Shown here piece by piece: positions 15,509 through 23,908 of a DNA stretch of 50,800 nucleotides. The stretch is from Sphingobium phenoxybenzoativorans. GTDB lineage: Bacteria; Pseudomonadota; Alphaproteobacteria; Sphingomonadales; Sphingomonadaceae. The position numbers and the translations under genes are program-made. The stretch lies in NCBI RefSeq assembly GCF_001757355.1, contig NZ_MINO01000026.1, positions 1-50,800 on the forward strand. Reading direction: 5' to 3'. Numbering within the stretch: position 1 is the stretch's first letter; the number at the start of each line of letters is the position of its first letter. The notes beneath the pieces are model-generated. The model was not told the origin of the DNA. It was given only the letters and a program-made list of their open reading frames with translations, and searched no databases.

Positions 15509-16159
15509 ATGGCCGGCCTCACCCTTTTCTACCACCCCTTGTCCTCCTACTGCTGGAAGGTGCTGATCGCCCTCTATGAGAATGGCACGGCCTTCACCCC
15601 CTATCAGTTGGATCATGACCGGCCGGAGAGCAGCGCGGCGTTGCGCGCGGCCTGGCCGATGGAACGCTTCCCGGTGCTGCGCGACGACAGCCATGACGTC
15701 ACCCTGCCCGAATCAAGCGCGATCATAGAATATCTGTCCGTGCGCTATCCCGGCGGCTTCGCGGCGATCCCGGCCGGGTTCGATGACGCCATGGAGGCGC
15801 GGGTGATGGACCGGCTGTTCGACAATCATGTGATGACGGGCATGCAGACGGTCGTTTTCAACAGTCTGCGCCCGGACGACGCCAAGGATGAGTATGGCGC
15901 GGACCAGGCGCGGGCGATGCTGCGCAAGACCTATGCCATGCTGGAGGAGCGGATCGCCGGGCGGACATGGGCGGCGGGGGAGGCGTTCACGCTGGCCGAC
16001 TGCGCGGCCATGCCGTCGCTCTGGTATGCCGACAAGGTGGCGCCGTTCCGCGGCGATCATCCGGTGCTGGCGGCCTATCTGGACCGGCTGGAGGCGCGGC
16101 CGTCAGTGCAGCGCGTATTGAAGGAAGCCGAACCCTATTTTGCTTTATTCCCTGGATAA
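15509..16159 (+). CDS. Glutathione S-transferase family protein
   Basis: The 216-residue protein has the N-terminal thioredoxin-like domain (LTLFYHPLSSYCWKVLIALYENG). It carries SSYCWK at the position of the glutathione-activating residue, and WPMERFPVL and LPESSAIIEYL for the glutathione cis-Pro loop and backbone contact. The all-alpha C-terminal domain has TWAAGEAFTLADCAAMPSLWY. The start is fixed by CAGGAG upstream of ATG 15509. It is probably cytosolic. The substrate cannot be told. Confidence 0.88.
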   Translation: MAGLTLFYHPLSSYCWKVLIALYENGTAFTPYQLDHDRPESSAALRAAWPMERFPVLRDDSHDVTLPESSAIIEYLSVRYPGGFAAIPAGFDDAMEARVMDRLFDNHVMTGMQTVVFNSLRPDDAKDEYGADQARAMLRKTYAMLEERIAGRTWAAGEAFTLADCAAMPSLWYADKVAPFRGDHPVLAAYLDRLEARPSVQRVLKEAEPYFALFPG

Positions 16160-16207
16160 CAAGCTGCCATTGATCATTATCATAACATGCAACAATGGTA
16201 GATAATT

Positions 16208-17131
16208 TCAGACAGGCATAATTGCCTTCTCCAGCTCCGCGATCCGCTCGCTGCACACGGCATGGACGACGCGGCCAAGTTCCTCGACCTGGGTGCTAAG
16301 CCAGCTGAGCTCCTCCTCGCTGATCCGGTAATGTTTGGAGTAGCGGGCCTTCACATAAGCGTCCTTCAGTTTCTCGAACATCGCTCGCTCCTTGCGAGTG
16401 TCCGAGGGCCAGACATGGACCAGCCGCCGATCAATCCGTTCCGCCTGCGTCCGCAGGAAGGCGAGGTTGTGATTATGAGGTGTATAGAAGGTGCAGACGA
16501 GGAGCACGCAGTGGTAGAGTCGCTCGGCGGACTGATGAAAATCAAACGCTGAATCTTTCAAAAACCCTTGATCTCGATAATATTTCGCACCCTGATAGCG
16601 CTTCATCGCTGACGGAAACCACTCCTCAAAATACTCCCTGGCCATGGCGAGGGCCTGATCGGGTGTCTTGGGCTTGGGGGTGTGGAGTTCACTGTCATTG
16701 GCCTGATAGAGGGCGATGCCGTCACGGGCCACGTCCATGAAAAAGTAGCGCCCATGCGCCAGACCGTCATTCACCTCCTGCAGACTGTGCACGATGAAGT
16801 TCACTGGCGTCCGCAGCGTGCCCGTGATCGCCCGCTCCCGGTTCAGACGCTCCTCCGCACGCGACCAATAAGCTACCCGGTCCGTCAGCTCCTTGCCGCT
16901 CACAATGATCAGCAGATCAAAGTCCGACTGATAGCCCTTGGCGGTATGCGGCTCATCCACCCAGCCGCCTCGCGCATAGGAGCCGTACAAAATGATCTTG
17001 CCGATACGCCCCAGACGCTTGCGGCCATTCGATCCCGCCAGCGCATCGCCAAACTCCTCGAACAGGATCTGCACAACACGCTCAAGCTCCCGAACCTTGG
17101 CTGCCGGTAAATGATCAAGGTCGCTGCGCAT
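16208..17131 (-). CDS. Nucleotidyltransferase-HEPN fusion protein
   Basis: The 307-residue protein joins two halves that are often separate genes of a toxin-antitoxin pair. Residues 45-75 carry the minimal nucleotidyltransferase motif ILYGSYARGGW with DFDLLI (GSxxxG and DxD). Residues about 150-300 form a HEPN domain (FHQSAERLYHCVLLVCTFY). The nearest HEPN nuclease-like element is RYSKH near the C-terminus; the canonical Rx4-6H is not obvious, so RNase activity is uncertain. In stand-alone MNT-HEPN pairs the transferase AMPylates and silences the HEPN toxin. Here both lie on one chain, suggesting internal control or loss of toxicity. It stands alone and faces the GST gene. Confidence 0.85.
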   Translation of the reverse strand: MRSDLDHLPAAKVRELERVVQILFEEFGDALAGSNGRKRLGRIGKIILYGSYARGGWVDEPHTAKGYQSDFDLLIIVSGKELTDRVAYWSRAEERLNRERAITGTLRTPVNFIVHSLQEVNDGLAHGRYFFMDVARDGIALYQANDSELHTPKPKTPDQALAMAREYFEEWFPSAMKRYQGAKYYRDQGFLKDSAFDFHQSAERLYHCVLLVCTFYTPHNHNLAFLRTQAERIDRRLVHVWPSDTRKERAMFEKLKDAYVKARYSKHYRISEEELSWLSTQVEELGRVVHAVCSERIAELEKAIMPV

Positions 17132-17523
17132 CTCTCCTCATCCCTAACCCTTCCAACCCTCTCATGGCGAGAGCTCACAGCCAATAATCAAACCGCTTTG
17201 GGCAAATCTCTCAGCTTGCTTCCCAAGGTTATCAGGAACCGGGGCACGAACGGCACCTTCATGCTGGTTAAATCACGAGGCTAACGATTTAGGTGCACAG
17301 TCCATCTGACCTGCACGTCCACAAATGCTCAACTGGTATGCTGGTCCAGATTGTCGTTTGCCAAAATTAAAGTCATGCAAGATGTCGCGTCAGTGAAGGC
17401 GAAGATACATTTTGCGACAATTTTCCGCTGCGATGACACAAACTGACGACAACAGCCCTGCATAACCGCATTCATGGAAGGCGCCCCAACGCCTTTCTCT
17501 TATGAAAGATTATGAGGGTTGAG
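17132..17523. other. Intergenic region, nothing recognised
   Basis: This 392-base spacer separates the divergent fusion protein and EF-hand genes. It is moderately AT-rich near 17330-17450 and must hold the promoters of both genes, but I could not assign clear elements and saw no gene or known RNA motif. Confidence 0.5.
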
Positions 17524-18171
17524 ATGATGAAGAAGCTGATGATTTCCGCTGCGCTTGGCGCGATGCTGGTTGCCGGTGGCGTTGCCGCCGCCCGGAACGC
17601 AGCGCCCGCCCCCGGCGCGATGCCGCGTCACGGCCTGCCGGGCGACGCCAATGGCGATGGAAAGGTCACCAAGGCAGAGCTGACCGCTTCCCTGCAAGAA
17701 AGGTTCGCGAAGATGGACCTGAACGGCGACGGGAAGATCACCAAGGAAGAACGCGACCAGCTTCGCGAGAAGCGGTTCGACGATCGCTTTGCGAAGATGG
17801 ACGCCGACCATAATGGCCAGATCAGCAAGGACGAGATGAAGGTGGCGCATGAAGCGCGTGGCGAACGCCGCGGCGGGCCGGATGGTCCCCGCCACGGAAA
17901 GCGCGGCCCCGGATTCGGCATGAAGGGCGGCATGATGGGTGCCGACAAGGATGGCGTCATCACCCGCGAAGCCTTCATGGCGCGCCCGCTGGCGATGTTC
18001 GAAAAGGCCGACGCCAACAAGGACGGCACCGTGACCGCAGAGGAAGCCAAGGCCGCCTGGGCGCAATTCGGCAAGGGACGCGGGCACGGCAAGTGGGGTG
18101 AGGGCAAGTGGGGCCGTGGCGGTCCCGGCGGGCCGCAGGGCGATACGCCCCCGCCTCCGCCGAGCAAATAA
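17524..18171 (+). CDS. Secreted EF-hand calcium-binding protein
   Basis: The 215-residue protein starts with a Sec signal peptide (MMKKLMISAALGAMLVAGGVAAA). It then shows EF-hand loops at about residues 41 (DANGDGKVTKAE), 65 (DLNGDGKITKEE), 93 (DADHNGQISKDE), 140 (ADKDGVITREAF, less canonical) and 163 (DANKDGTVTAEE). The Gly/Pro-rich C-terminus (HGKWGEGKWGRGGPGGPQG then PPPPPSK) is low complexity. It should bind Ca2+ in the periplasm. It lies 92 bases upstream of a response regulator and histidine kinase on the same strand, so it may be a sensor or target of that system. Confidence 0.85.
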   Translation: MMKKLMISAALGAMLVAGGVAAARNAAPAPGAMPRHGLPGDANGDGKVTKAELTASLQERFAKMDLNGDGKITKEERDQLREKRFDDRFAKMDADHNGQISKDEMKVAHEARGERRGGPDGPRHGKRGPGFGMKGGMMGADKDGVITREAFMARPLAMFEKADANKDGTVTAEEAKAAWAQFGKGRGHGKWGEGKWGRGGPGGPQGDTPPPPPSK

Positions 18172-18263
18172 GTCCGGCGCAGGAGCCTGACATAAAGGGA
18201 AGCGCGGATGCCGATGGGCGTTCGCGCTTCCAACGCCATCAAAAGACTGACAAGTTGAGCGCC

Positions 18264-18983
18264 ATGACTGATCGCCCGCACCTCCTCCTCGTCGATGATG
18301 AACGCTCCATCCGGGAGCCGCTCGCGCAATATCTGCAACGCAACGGGTTTCGCGTGACGGCGGTCGAAAATGCCGCCGAGGCGCGCACGCGGCTTGCCGC
18401 CAATGCGATCGACCTGGTGATCCTGGACATCATGATGCCGGGTGAGGATGGCCTGAGCCTCTGCCGCCACATCCGCGAGACCGGCGACATTCCGGTGATC
18501 CTGTTGACCGCGAAGTCGGAGGAGACCGACCGGATCGTCGGCCTGGAAATGGGCGCGGACGATTATGTGCTGAAGCCCTTTTCCCCGCGCGAACTGGTAG
18601 CGCGAATCAAGGTGATATTCCGCCGCGTCGCCACCGGCGGCCAGCGCGTGACCGCGCCGGACGGGGCAAGCTACGCCTTTGCCGGATGGGTGCTGAAAAG
18701 CCAGGAGCGGACATTGGTGGACAAGGACGGCGTGTCGCTGCCGCTGTCGACCGCCGAATATAATCTGATGCTCGCCTTCGCAACGCGCCCGAACCAGGTG
18801 CTGAGCCGCGACCAGTTGCTCGACATCACCCAGGGGCGGGAGGCCAATGCGTTCGACCGCGCAATCGACAACCAGATCAGTCGGCTGCGCAAGAAGATAG
18901 AGATCGATCCGAAGAACCCGGCCCTCATCAAGACGGTGTGGGGTGGCGGCTACACATTGTCGGCCGAGGTCCGCAAGCTGTGA
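18264..18983 (+). CDS. OmpR-family response regulator
   Basis: The 239-residue protein has an N-terminal receiver domain, LLLVDDERSI (acidic pocket), VILDIMMPGEDG (phospho-acceptor Asp near residue 54), ILLTAKSEE and YVLKPFSPREL (Lys near 104). It also has a C-terminal winged-helix DNA-binding domain (LSTAEYNLMLAFATRPNQVLSRDQLLD; KTVWGGGYTLS). ATG 18264 is chosen because homologues start with about five residues before the first strand. The stop overlaps the GTG start of the kinase by four bases. Confidence 0.93.
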   Translation: MTDRPHLLLVDDERSIREPLAQYLQRNGFRVTAVENAAEARTRLAANAIDLVILDIMMPGEDGLSLCRHIRETGDIPVILLTAKSEETDRIVGLEMGADDYVLKPFSPRELVARIKVIFRRVATGGQRVTAPDGASYAFAGWVLKSQERTLVDKDGVSLPLSTAEYNLMLAFATRPNQVLSRDQLLDITQGREANAFDRAIDNQISRLRKKIEIDPKNPALIKTVWGGGYTLSAEVRKL

Positions 18984-20335
18984 AGGCGCTGTTGCGGCGG
19001 TTCCTGCCCCATAGTCTGGCCGGGCAGATCATCTTGCTGGTCGCCGTGGCGCTGCTGGTGGCGCAGATGATCAGCTTCTCCATGATCTATCGCGAGCGGC
19101 AGCGGCAGATATTGACCGGAGCGGCCGCCCCCGCCGTGGTCCGCATCGTCGACGCGCTGGACCGGTCGGCGGCCGGGCAGGACATACGCTCGCGCGTCAC
19201 CTTCTCCACCAGCAAGCCCGTGCTGAGGGGCGAAAGGCGGCCGGATATCGAGCGCCGCGCCGCCGACATGCTGGCCGATTTCCAGGAGCCTGCGCTGCAG
19301 GTGATCGCCATTGCCGACGATGTGCCGATGCGCGCCAACCGCTGGCGGGCATTACGGGAACGCGCGCATGGCGACCATGATCATGACCGGCGGGGACGGC
19401 GCGACAAGCGGCTGACCATGGCGGTCGAATATCAGGCCGGGAAATGGGTCAGCGTCCAGTCCCGGCTTGATTCCGATCCGCCGCGTTTCGGCGGCTGGCT
19501 GATCGCGCAGACGATCATCCTCTATGTCATTGTGCTGTTGCCGCTGGCGTGGATCGGCAGGCGGCTGGCGCGGCCATTGAAGGACCTGAGCGGATCGGCG
19601 CAGCAGTTCGCCGCCAGCGGCTCAGCCGATCCCGTGGAGGAGCGTGGGCCGGGCGACGTGCGCGAACTCACCACCGCCTTCAACGCCATGCGCGCGCGCA
19701 TCTTCGCGATGCTGGACGAGAAGGACCGGATGCTGGGCGCGATCGGCCATGATTTGCGCACGCCGCTGGCCTCGCTGCGGGTGCGGACCGAGTCTGTCGA
19801 GGATGAGGGCGAACGCGCCCGCATGTCCGAGACGATCGAGGAAATGAACCGGATGCTGGACGACATATTGGCGCTGGCGCGGGCCGGGCGCAGCATGGAG
19901 CCGGTGCAGAAGGTTGACCTGTCCGCGCTGGCCGACGCCGTGGTCGAGGATTTCCTGGAGCTTGGCGAACCGGTCGGCCTGATCGAGGGCGAGCGGGTGA
20001 TCGGATCGGTCCGGCCGCAGCTCATCCGTCGGGCGCTGCGCAACCTGATTGAGAACGCCATCAAATATGGCGACCGCGCGCATGTGACGGTGGTCGCCGA
20101 GGACGGGCGGTTACGCATCGCCGTGCGGGACGAGGGGCCGGGCATCGCCGAGGACCGGATGGAGGAGATGATGCAGCCCTTCACCCGCATGGAAAGCTCC
20201 CGCAATCGCGAGACGGGCGGGGCCGGGCTGGGATTGGCGCTGGTGCGCGCGATCATGGCCGAACATGGCGGGACATTGCGCCTCGCCAACCGGCCGGACG
20301 GCGGGCTGGAGGCGAGCTTGATCCTGCCGGTGTGA
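18980..20335 (+). CDS. Sensor histidine kinase with HAMP domain
   Basis: The start is the GTG overlapping the regulator stop (GTGA), giving 451 residues. There are two transmembrane segments (near residues 12-35 and about 178-200, RFGGWLIAQTIILYVIVLLPL). The roughly 140-residue periplasmic sensor domain between them contains an acidic/His-rich patch (RAHGDHDHDRRGRRDKR). A HAMP linker, the H-box IGHDLRTPLASL near residue 257, the N-box LIENAIKYG, and G-boxes RDEGPGI and GAGLGLALV follow. The His/Asp patch could bind a divalent metal, a guess that fits the neighbouring EF-hand gene. Confidence 0.92.
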   Translation: MKALLRRFLPHSLAGQIILLVAVALLVAQMISFSMIYRERQRQILTGAAAPAVVRIVDALDRSAAGQDIRSRVTFSTSKPVLRGERRPDIERRAADMLADFQEPALQVIAIADDVPMRANRWRALRERAHGDHDHDRRGRRDKRLTMAVEYQAGKWVSVQSRLDSDPPRFGGWLIAQTIILYVIVLLPLAWIGRRLARPLKDLSGSAQQFAASGSADPVEERGPGDVRELTTAFNAMRARIFAMLDEKDRMLGAIGHDLRTPLASLRVRTESVEDEGERARMSETIEEMNRMLDDILALARAGRSMEPVQKVDLSALADAVVEDFLELGEPVGLIEGERVIGSVRPQLIRRALRNLIENAIKYGDRAHVTVVAEDGRLRIAVRDEGPGIAEDRMEEMMQPFTRMESSRNRETGGAGLGLALVRAIMAEHGGTLRLANRPDGGLEASLILPV

Positions 20336-20420
20336 GCTTTTTGTCCCTCTTATAGCGGGTGTTTAATTGGGGATGTCCGGCATGGGTGGTTAGCAGAAAG
20401 GCGGCTTCTCCCTCTATCCC

Positions 20421-20506
20421 GTCATTCCCGCGAAAGCGGGAACCCATCTCAACCCCGCGCCCGATGTGCCCAAGGCGCGTTGGGTCCCCGCCTGCGCGGG
20501 GACGAC
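20421..20506. repeat. Paired hairpins (REP-like)
   Basis: TTCCCGCGAAAGCGGGAA at 20425-20442 and GTCCCCGCCTGCGCGGGGAC at 20484-20503 face each other in an element that begins with CGTCATTCC and ends with GGGGACGACG. Confidence 0.65.
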
Positions 20507-20609
20507 GAAGGGGGGTAGCGGACTGTCTGTTCCCCCGCCCTGCGCTGGCATGACAGTAGGGGGTGGAGGATATCGTTGTGGCAATATGCTGTGTCATCCC
20601 AACACACTG

Positions 20610-20708
20610 CCGTCATCCCGGACGTGATCCGGGATCCAGGAGCGCAAATGTCTGCGCAGTCATGCGTACGGGGAGCCTATGGATCGCGCGTCATGTGCGC
20701 GATGACGG
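20610..20708. repeat. 99-bp dispersed repeat, copy 3 (inverted)
   Basis: The copy begins CCGTCATCCCGGACGTGATCC and ends TGTGCGCGATGACGG. Its reverse complement is collinear with the copies at 1643 and 3918, including the inner GAGCC(A/T)ATGGATC and the GCGCAGTCATGC segment, and it has the same length. Confidence 0.75.
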
Positions 20709-20741
20709 AACGGGTAAGGGGCGGATTGTCAGTTTCTCGAT

Positions 20742-20848
20742 CCTCCCCTTTTAAGGGGAGGTGGCATTCCGGAGGAATGACGGAGGGGTGCCGCCCTATC
20801 GAGAGGGTGATACCCCTCCACCAGCTTCGCTGGTCCCCCTTCCCTTAC
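20742..20848. repeat. Palindromic repeat block
   Basis: It starts with the perfect 20-base palindrome CCTCCCCTTTTAAGGGGAGG (20742-20761). This is followed by ATTCCGGAGGAAT, the pair GGAGGGGTG and ATACCCCTCC, and CCAGCTTCGCTGG. It is probably a miniature mobile repeat remnant. Confidence 0.55.
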
Positions 20849-20889
20849 AGGCGAGGATTTTTACGTCTGCTAATCGCTAGCCGGCATCG

Positions 20890-20924
20890 CGCCGCTGCCC
20901 CCGGTACAAGGGCCGGGGCGGCGG
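20890..20924 (-). terminator. Possible terminator after motAB
   Basis: On the minus strand CCGCCGCCCCGG and CCGGGGGCAGCGGCG can fold into an imperfect GC-rich stem just after the motB stop. There is no T-run, so intrinsic termination is unproven. Confidence 0.3.
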
Positions 20925-20930
20925 TTGCGA

Positions 20931-22034
20931 TCATTCTTCCTTGGGTTTCGGCTTGGGCTTCTGCCCGCCGACCTTGCCGCTGCGTGACACGTCGGCGGCG
21001 TTGATCGGTACTGCGCCTGCGGGCAGGCCGGTATTGCCCATGTCGGCCGCGATCGCCTCCCGCCGGATGACGTTGATGGGATTGTCGCGTTCGCGGATCG
21101 CCGCTGCGATCTGCGCCTGCGACGCGCTATGCGCCACCGTGTCGGAGTCCGGCGTCTCGGTCTGGCCCTTGCTCCACGCGAGGATGATCGACATGCGGCG
21201 GTTGCGCGGGTCGTAAATGTCGCCATTGGCGAAGGGTTCGCGGTCGGCGACCCCCTCAATCTTGGCGAAGCGATCGCCGCCGACGCCCGCATCGCTCAGC
21301 GCCTTGCGCGTCGCTTCGGCGCGGGCGGAGGACAGCATCCAGTTGTTCATCGTCTGACCCGCCGCATAGGGCAGGCCATCGGTATGGCCGCGCACGATCA
21401 CGTCATTGGGCACGCCCTGAATGACCTTCGACACCTCGCCGATCAGCGCGCGCGCCTGCGGCACCAGCCGGTCGGTCGCCATTGCGAACATCGAGAAGTT
21501 CGCCTGGTCGACCAGATCGATGCGCAGCCCTTCGCGCGTTTCGGTGAAGCGCACATTCTTCAGCATCTGGCTCAGCGCCTTGTTGGCGGCCATGCGCTTC
21601 TCAAGCTCTTTCTTGATCTTCTCAAACTTAGTGCGGTCGCGGTCCTTCATATCCTTGCCGCCGACATCCTTGGTGCCAGTGGCGTCGCGCGGGATGGTGA
21701 TGGCCAGATTGCCCTGACCGCCCGTGGTCGGATAATTTTCCTTGCCCGTAACGCTGTCGCCGCCCATCAGCCCGTTCGACCCGGCGCTGTCCGCCTTGGT
21801 CGTGATGAGGGTAGGGGTGAAATAGTCGGCCAGGCCCTTGCGCTGCTTCTCCGTGGTCGCACCGAGCAGCCACATCAGCAGGAAGAAGGCCATCATCGCC
21901 GTCACGAAGTCGGCATAGGCGACCTTCCATGCGCCGCCATGATGGCCGCCATGTCCCTCGACAATGATCTTCTTGACGATGATCGGACGCGGTTCAGGCT
22001 CATTGGCCCCCCGCTTCTTGCTGTCCCCCGCCAT
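20931..22034 (-). CDS. motB: Flagellar stator protein MotB
   Basis: The 367-residue protein anchors the proton-driven stator to peptidoglycan. A cytoplasmic basic N-terminus is followed by one membrane helix, WKVAYADFVTAMMAFFLLMWLL, whose Asp (near residue 42) is the proton-binding residue. A long plug/linker follows. The C-terminal OmpA-like domain has VRGHTDGLPY, NWMLSSARAEATRKAL and DPRNRRMSI, which bind peptidoglycan. The tail is Lys/Pro-rich. It follows motA with only three bases between frames. Confidence 0.95.
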   Translation of the reverse strand: MAGDSKKRGANEPEPRPIIVKKIIVEGHGGHHGGAWKVAYADFVTAMMAFFLLMWLLGATTEKQRKGLADYFTPTLITTKADSAGSNGLMGGDSVTGKENYPTTGGQGNLAITIPRDATGTKDVGGKDMKDRDRTKFEKIKKELEKRMAANKALSQMLKNVRFTETREGLRIDLVDQANFSMFAMATDRLVPQARALIGEVSKVIQGVPNDVIVRGHTDGLPYAAGQTMNNWMLSSARAEATRKALSDAGVGGDRFAKIEGVADREPFANGDIYDPRNRRMSIILAWSKGQTETPDSDTVAHSASQAQIAAAIRERDNPINVIRREAIAADMGNTGLPAGAVPINAADVSRSGKVGGQKPKPKPKEE

Positions 22035-22037
22035 GGC

Positions 22038-22901
22038 TTACTTGCCCCGCATGCCGTCGAACACTTCGGCGAAGCCGGGCTGGTTGGCGTGGCTGAGTCC
22101 GGAGCGCGCGGCTTCGATCACCAGCGGCTGCGGGTGGCCGTGGAGCGACGCGATGATGATCTGCTTGACGACATGGTAGATGGCGCCGTCCGCCTCGATC
22201 ACCGAGCGGCAACGGTTGGCGAACGGGTTGACCATGCCATAGGCGAGCAGAATGCCGAGGAAGGTGCCGACCAGCGCCGAACCAATCATCGCGCCCAGAA
22301 TTTCTGGCGGCTTGTCGATGGAGCCCATGGTCTTGACCACGCCCAGAACCGCCGCGACGATGCCCAGCGCCGGAAGCGCGTCGGCCAGGCCCTGCAGATT
22401 GTCGGCGGGTTTGATCGCCTCATGATGGTGGGTCTTGAGCGCGTTATCCATCACTTCCTCGACCGCGTGCGGGTCCAGCGTGCCGGACGACACGACGACC
22501 AGCCGCAGCGTGTCGCAGATCAGGTGGATGAGCGTGCTGTCCTTCAGCAGGCGCGGATATTCGCTGAACACGGTCGAGGTCTTGGGATCCTCGATATGGG
22601 GTTCGAGCGCGACCGGGCCTTCGACGCGGAGCATCTTCATCAGCTTGCTGACGAGGAAGATGCAGTCGAGGAAATCCTGCTTTTTGTAGGCGGGGCCTTT
22701 AAAGACCTTGCCGAAGCCGCCGCCAAGCGCCTTCAGGTCGGAACCGCTGTTGCCGATGATGAGCGCGCCGACGGCCGCGCCGCCGATGATCAGCATTTCG
22801 TGCGGAAGGGCGTGCAGAACCGGTTCAAGGTCGCCGCCGGTGAAGGCGAACCCGCCGAACACCATGACGATCAGAACGACTAGGCCGATAGCTGCAAACA
22901 T
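22038..22901 (-). CDS. motA: Flagellar stator protein MotA
   Basis: The 287-residue inner-membrane protein has the four-helix MotA layout: two early spans (MFAAIGLVVLIVMVFGGFAF and EMLIIGGAAVGALIIG), then a cytoplasmic segment (KLMKMLRVEGPVALEPHIED) that touches FliG. Two further spans follow around LGIVAAVLGVVKTMGS and GSALVGTFLGILLAYGMVNP. With MotB it forms the torque-generating ion channel. It is the first gene of the motAB unit and has a candidate FliA promoter 65 to 91 bases upstream. Confidence 0.95.
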   Translation of the reverse strand: MFAAIGLVVLIVMVFGGFAFTGGDLEPVLHALPHEMLIIGGAAVGALIIGNSGSDLKALGGGFGKVFKGPAYKKQDFLDCIFLVSKLMKMLRVEGPVALEPHIEDPKTSTVFSEYPRLLKDSTLIHLICDTLRLVVVSSGTLDPHAVEEVMDNALKTHHHEAIKPADNLQGLADALPALGIVAAVLGVVKTMGSIDKPPEILGAMIGSALVGTFLGILLAYGMVNPFANRCRSVIEADGAIYHVVKQIIIASLHGHPQPLVIEAARSGLSHANQPGFAEVFDGMRGK

Positions 22902-22965
22902 TAAGGATCCCCGCGAAAATCTGGTCCGGGTGGCGCCGCTGGAGCAGCGGCTTCCACCCTTTCTA

Positions 22966-22992
22966 ATAACGACTTGGTTAGCGCGGGGTTTA
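22966..22992 (-). promoter_or_regulatory. Candidate FliA (sigma-28) promoter of motAB
   Basis: On the minus strand TAAA (22992-22989), 15 bases, then GTCGTTAT (22973-22966). It resembles the -35/-10 of sigma-28 promoters (TAAA-N15-GCCGATAA) and the fliC and flgM candidates in this window. Confidence 0.6.
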
Positions 22993-23047
22993 GGCTAAGA
23001 AGTTTTTTCGCTGCATTATTCCAAGATATTGGAAAAAGGCGGAAAAA

Positions 23048-23893
23048 TCAGCTTATCAGATCGAACAGACTCTGCCGGTTGATTCGCGCGAAGGCGGCCT
23101 GGGCGGCCTCCAGCGTCAGCAGCTTGTTCTGCAGCTTGGTGATCGTCTCGGTCAGGTCGGTATCCTCAAGATTGCCGCGCCGTTCCGTCAGGTTCAGGTC
23201 GACATTCTTCAGCCGGTCGGTGACCTGCTCCAGCCGTTCGCTGCGCACGCCCTGAAGCGATTGCTGTCCGATGATATGGTCGATCGCGATGTTGAGGCCG
23301 GTCAGGCCATCGTCGCTGGACGTGGCGGTGCCGGCCTGCACGGCGGCGATCGCGGCGCCCATGATGTCGTCGATCGACATCGGCGTGCCGCCGACATTGA
23401 TGCCCTCGGAAACAGCCTGGCGCGTGCCCACCGTCTCGACATCCAGCCCGCGCCCGACAGGAACGGCGACCGATGTGGTGTCGTCAAAGACGGGAAGGCC
23501 CTGATAGTCCTTCTCCGTCAGCAGATCGTTGATGCTCTTGCGCAGGCCCTCCAGGCTGGTCACGGTGGACGCCTTGCCCGCTTCATCGAGCGTCGAGGTG
23601 GATGCCGCGATATACAGCTCGCGCGCGCGCGCCATCAGATTGTTGATCTCGTCCAGATTGGATTCCGCCTTGTCCGAGCGGGTCTGCGCATATTTGACGT
23701 TGGCGGTCCAGGCGGCCTGCTGCGCCTGGGCCTGCGCGACCTGCGACACCTGAACCCAGGCGCGGGGGTCCTGCGAAGGCGTGATCAGCTTCTTGCCGCT
23801 CGAAATGGCGGCCTGATCGGAGGAAATGCTGCGGGCGAGCAGTTGCTGGCGCCGGATTTCATCGAGCATCGACTGTTGCGTGATGGCGACCAT
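23048..23893 (-). CDS. flgL: Hook-filament junction protein FlgL
   Basis: The 281-residue protein has the flagellin-like helical N-terminus (MLDEIRRQQ, SSGKKLITPSQDPRAW). Its C-terminal coiled coil is TDRLKNVDLNLTERRGNLEDTDLTETITKLQNKLLTLEAAQAAF, the standard FlgL/flagellin D0-D1 pattern. It sits at the distal end of the hook, after FlgK. It is the last gene of the flgBCDEFGHIJKL operon and lies 15 bases after flgK. Confidence 0.93.
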   Translation of the reverse strand: MVAITQQSMLDEIRRQQLLARSISSDQAAISSGKKLITPSQDPRAWVQVSQVAQAQAQQAAWTANVKYAQTRSDKAESNLDEINNLMARARELYIAASTSTLDEAGKASTVTSLEGLRKSINDLLTEKDYQGLPVFDDTTSVAVPVGRGLDVETVGTRQAVSEGINVGGTPMSIDDIMGAAIAAVQAGTATSSDDGLTGLNIAIDHIIGQQSLQGVRSERLEQVTDRLKNVDLNLTERRGNLEDTDLTETITKLQNKLLTLEAAQAAFARINRQSLFDLIS

Positions 23894-23908
23894 GAAACGG
23901 CGTCCTTC

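Larger units (their letters stand above)
20336..20930. other. Intergenic repeat-rich region
   Basis: These 595 bases between the kinase and motB stops hold repeats only: a pair of hairpins (20421-20506), a 99-bp repeat (20610-20708), the palindromic block 20742-20848 and a weak terminator-like hairpin (20890-20924). No gene is credible here. Confidence 0.7.

Noticed and set aside
21129..22883. A long plus-strand reading frame opposite motB and motA
   Set aside because: It covers two well-supported genes on the other strand, and its composition is that of a shadow frame.
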